From positions 1 to 30,934 of the forward strand of contig DEML01000072.1 of NCBI GenBank assembly GCA_002359185.1: DNA of 30,934 nucleotides, written 5' to 3'. Within the stretch, counting starts at the first letter, position 1. The number at the start of each line of letters is the position of its first letter. The position numbers were made by a program, and so were the translations under genes. Positions 28,617 through 30,934 of the stretch are shown in pieces. The notes under the pieces are model-generated. The model saw only the letters and a program-made list of their open reading frames with translations, was not told where the DNA came from and made no database searches. This DNA is from Planctomycetaceae bacterium UBA2671. GTDB taxonomy: Bacteria > Planctomycetota > Planctomycetia > Planctomycetales > Planctomycetaceae.

Positions 28617-28626
28617 CTTATACAGC

Positions 28627-28826
28627 TGTAGGACAGGCTTCTTGCCTGTCCCTTATACACAAGTCTGTTTGATTTCCAAGGAGGTGTAGGTCAGACACCG
28701 CCTGACGACAAAAGAGGTGGCACACACATTTCGTCAGACAATGCCTGACCTAAATTGCTGTCCAACGAATCTCAATTTTGGTTCGCATAAGCGAATTGAC
28801 AGGCAAGAGGCCTGTCCCACAGGGGT
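28627..28826. repeat. Nested inverted-repeat element
   Basis: Outer inverted repeats (28627-28651 and 28798-28821, ends with GGACAGGC/GCCTGTCC) enclose inner inverted repeats (28687-28712 and 28729-28752, starting TAGGTCAG). The inner repeat recurs as a single half at 30155-30180. No protein frame was seen. The first outer hairpin may also terminate the peptidase gene. Confidence 0.75.
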
Positions 28827-28992
28827 GAATGATAATCACATTTCATAGAGTTTCCCGACTGTTCAATGACATTTAATGGGTGCCACTGCTGGCTTGCCCG
28901 GCAGTGCTCTCTCGACGTTGAATTTCAAATTCAGAGAGAAATTTACGTGACCCTACATAGGACATTAAACAACAAAGCACTAAAGTTCTTTC

Positions 28993-30141
28993 ATGAAAGA
29001 ACCCATCATCTATCTTGATGCCAACTCGACCACCCCTCCTGATCCTGCGGTCTGGGAAACGGTACGGACTGTCGCTGCAGAATGTTACGCTAATCCCGGC
29101 AGCACACATCAACTCGGTCGGAAAGCGCGGAAGAGCCTGGAAGAATCTCGTGCGACCACCGCTCGCGTACTGTGTGCTCAATCGAAGGAAGTGATCTTCA
29201 CAAGTGGAGGAACCGAATCAACGAACCTGGCTTTGATGGGGTTAGCTGCTGCGGTTTCGCCGGAGCGACGAACGATTGCCATCACAGGCGGAGAACACCC
29301 CGCCACAGCCGAATGTGCTGATCGTCTGGTCAAACAGGGCTGGAAAAAAGTCCTGATCCCTCTCGATGCCAACGGACTGATCTCAACCGATCAACTTCAT
29401 CAGTTGCCCTGGGAAGAAATCGGATTAGCGGCCATCATTTATGCCAACAATGAAACAGGTGTGATTCAGGATGTTTCGCAAATCCGCACTCTCTGCGAGC
29501 AGCATCAAATCCCCTGGCATCTCGATATTGTTCAGGCAGTCGGACGAATCCCCATCTCATTTCACGAACTCGGAGCCACCGCGGCCAGCTTCGGTGTGCA
29601 CAAGGCTCATGGTCCACGCGGCATTGGTGGACTGCTGTTAAAAGATAACGTCCCTTTTATCCCGATGTCCGTCGGAGGCTTCCAGGAAGACAGCCGACGT
29701 CCGGGGACAGAAGCCGTTGCTCTTGCGGCAGGCATGGCTGCCATGCTGAGTGAATGGGAACAGCAGCAGGATACGATTTCCCGGAAACTGAAGGAACTGA
29801 GAGATCGCTTCGAGAATCAACTCGAACAGCAGATTGCCCCGCTGGTAATCAACGGACGAAACGCACCTCGGCTCCCCAACACCAGCAATGTCGCATTCCC
29901 GGGACTGGAAGCCGAAGCCATTATGATCGGGCTCGATCTGGCAGGCATCTGTTGCTCCCTGGGCAGCGCCTGTGCAAGCGGTTCCGCCGAACCTTCCCCC
30001 GTCCTGCTGGCCATGGGAATTAATCCGAACCTGGCTCGCTCGGCTTTGCGATTCAGTCTACACAAACATCTTCAACCAGCAGACATCGATGAAGCCATCC
30101 GAAGAATTGTCGAGGTCGTAACCCGACTTCGCGATTCATAA
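28993..30141 (+). CDS. Cysteine desulfurase (IscS/NifS-like class V aminotransferase)
   Basis: This PLP enzyme takes sulfur from cysteine as a persulfide for Fe-S cluster or thio-cofactor synthesis. Signature residues are LDANSTTPPDP (8-18), TSGGTEST (70-77), H102, D178 and Q181 (LDIVQAVG, where DIVQ replaces the usual DAxQ), PLP lysine K204 in FGVHKAHGPRG, and reactive C327 in LGSACASGSAEPS. Length (382) fits the family. Variant residues such as VGGFQEDSRRPGTEAV suggest a NifS-type branch; no iscU, sufB or nif genes are in the window, so the partner is unknown. Confidence 0.93.
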   Translation: MKEPIIYLDANSTTPPDPAVWETVRTVAAECYANPGSTHQLGRKARKSLEESRATTARVLCAQSKEVIFTSGGTESTNLALMGLAAAVSPERRTIAITGGEHPATAECADRLVKQGWKKVLIPLDANGLISTDQLHQLPWEEIGLAAIIYANNETGVIQDVSQIRTLCEQHQIPWHLDIVQAVGRIPISFHELGATAASFGVHKAHGPRGIGGLLLKDNVPFIPMSVGGFQEDSRRPGTEAVALAAGMAAMLSEWEQQQDTISRKLKELRDRFENQLEQQIAPLVINGRNAPRLPNTSNVAFPGLEAEAIMIGLDLAGICCSLGSACASGSAEPSPVLLAMGINPNLARSALRFSLHKHLQPADIDEAIRRIVEVVTRLRDS

Positions 30142-30934
30142 TTTTTCAGACTCGTAGGTCAGGCACTGACTGACGACAAACTGTCGACCGAATCGGGGAA
30201 GATCTCTTTATGAGTTAAAACTGATTTACTATCGGCTTCAGCCGATTGTAATTCAGTTCCCTACCAATCAACGACTTATAGATTTATACGCGCCCAAATT
30301 AGTTCGAACGGCATGTAGAACGGGGAGGTTGTTACCATTTCTCGATGCCGCGAGAGCATTTTCAATAATACACTGCAGGTAATTTTTGAATATGCTCCAG
30401 AACAAACCTGATTCAAATCTTTCTGAGCAACACAATCAACCTTTCAATCTGCATCTGACATTGAGCTGAAGGTTTTGTTTGCATAGCACGAATGCTATTT
30501 CCGCATTCATCATCTCCATTGCTTGTGGCGAATTTCTCGACACTCATGCACCTGTTTCCAAGACAGGCAGAATTATACTTGTTGGCTAAGCTGTTGGTGA
30601 TCGATGAAAATTGTTTTTTCATAGAATCCGAAGTGGAATTTTCATTTTAAACAGTGAAATATGTAATGCATGGACTAATGGAAAATTCTGACCGTAAAGA
30701 GCAAATTAAATGAGTGTCAGAACTAAGATCGAGGATAAGGCAAGCTTCAAAATGACAAGTATCCGGGCTTTCCAGTCCCAATTTAATAAGCATCACTGTT
30801 TTCAATTCAGAATGAATGAAATCAGTCATTCCATGTCACTCTAACAGAAGTTGAATCATGTTCCCATTACTAACACTGCCGAACACCAGTCAATACATTA
30901 TGATCTGTATTTGCGGACTACTAATCGCCTCTCC
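30142..30934. other. Long gap with repeats, no convincing gene
   Basis: Three repeat relics are seen: a TAGGTCAGGCACTGACTGAC half-element (30155-30180), an ATCGGC/GCCGAT hairpin (30231-30246), and the 30353-30401 element. Minus-strand frames of 69 and 60 codons (30413-30622 and 30647-30829) have no recognised domain and weak initiation signals, so they are not called. Confidence 0.45.
30353..30401. repeat. MITE-like element, copy 2 (related to 25405-25510)
   Basis: GAGCATTTTCAA and TTGAATATGCTC are inverted ends around a CACTGCAGG centre. The right half matches 25479-25510 closely. Confidence 0.55.

Noticed and set aside
30413..30829. Two small minus-strand frames (69 and 60 codons)
   Set aside because: No domain, weak initiation context and no partner genes; length is within chance expectation for AT-rich DNA.

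Overview
The window looks like a planctomycete chromosome, probably from the Planctomycetaceae (Gimesia/Rubinisphaera-like). This rests on overall impression: full-length B12-dependent MetH, a planctomycete-type OYE-family reductase, secreted tyrosine-rich and prenyltransferase-like proteins, paired HD-GYP proteins, and many palindromic interspersed repeats in the gaps. The genus is a guess. No rRNA, CRISPR array or intact tRNA was seen.

Region 1 (1-4430) is accessory. It starts exactly at the left end of a complete IS21-family element (1-2568: istA, istB, 35-bp terminal inverted repeats). The element has cut the 3' end off a small gene. Four small minus-strand genes follow, the IS-truncated one among them; two look DNA-binding. 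The right edge is a 3' fragment of a tRNA-Arg(TCT) gene, as expected when an island integrates into a tRNA; the intact tRNA and the integrase should lie left of the window. Between the fragment and the first island gene are a 14-bp perfect palindrome, a promoter whose -35 box overlaps it, and a terminator-like hairpin with eight U residues just before the ribosome binding site. This looks like a compact control region for the island.

Region 2 (4526-12501) is core metabolism: an aldehyde dehydrogenase, a HAD phosphatase/phosphoglucomutase divergent from glycogen synthase (glgA), a two-gene unit of a conserved small protein plus a SNF2-type helicase, and a PaaK-like CoA ligase.

Region 3 (12729-19306) is a methyl-cycle cluster: metF then metH on the minus strand, and divergent ahcY on the plus strand. 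Together they make methyl-THF, remethylate homocysteine and recycle S-adenosylhomocysteine. A strong terminator ends ahcY.

Region 4 (19310-30934) holds a secreted prenyltransferase-like toroid protein, a small secreted Cys/Pro-rich protein, two collinear paralogous HD-GYP proteins missing several expected active-site residues, an OYE-family oxidoreductase, a secreted tyrosine-rich repeat protein, a YugP-type membrane zinc peptidase and a cysteine desulfurase. The gaps carry at least six repeat families. The last ~790 bases hold no convincing gene.
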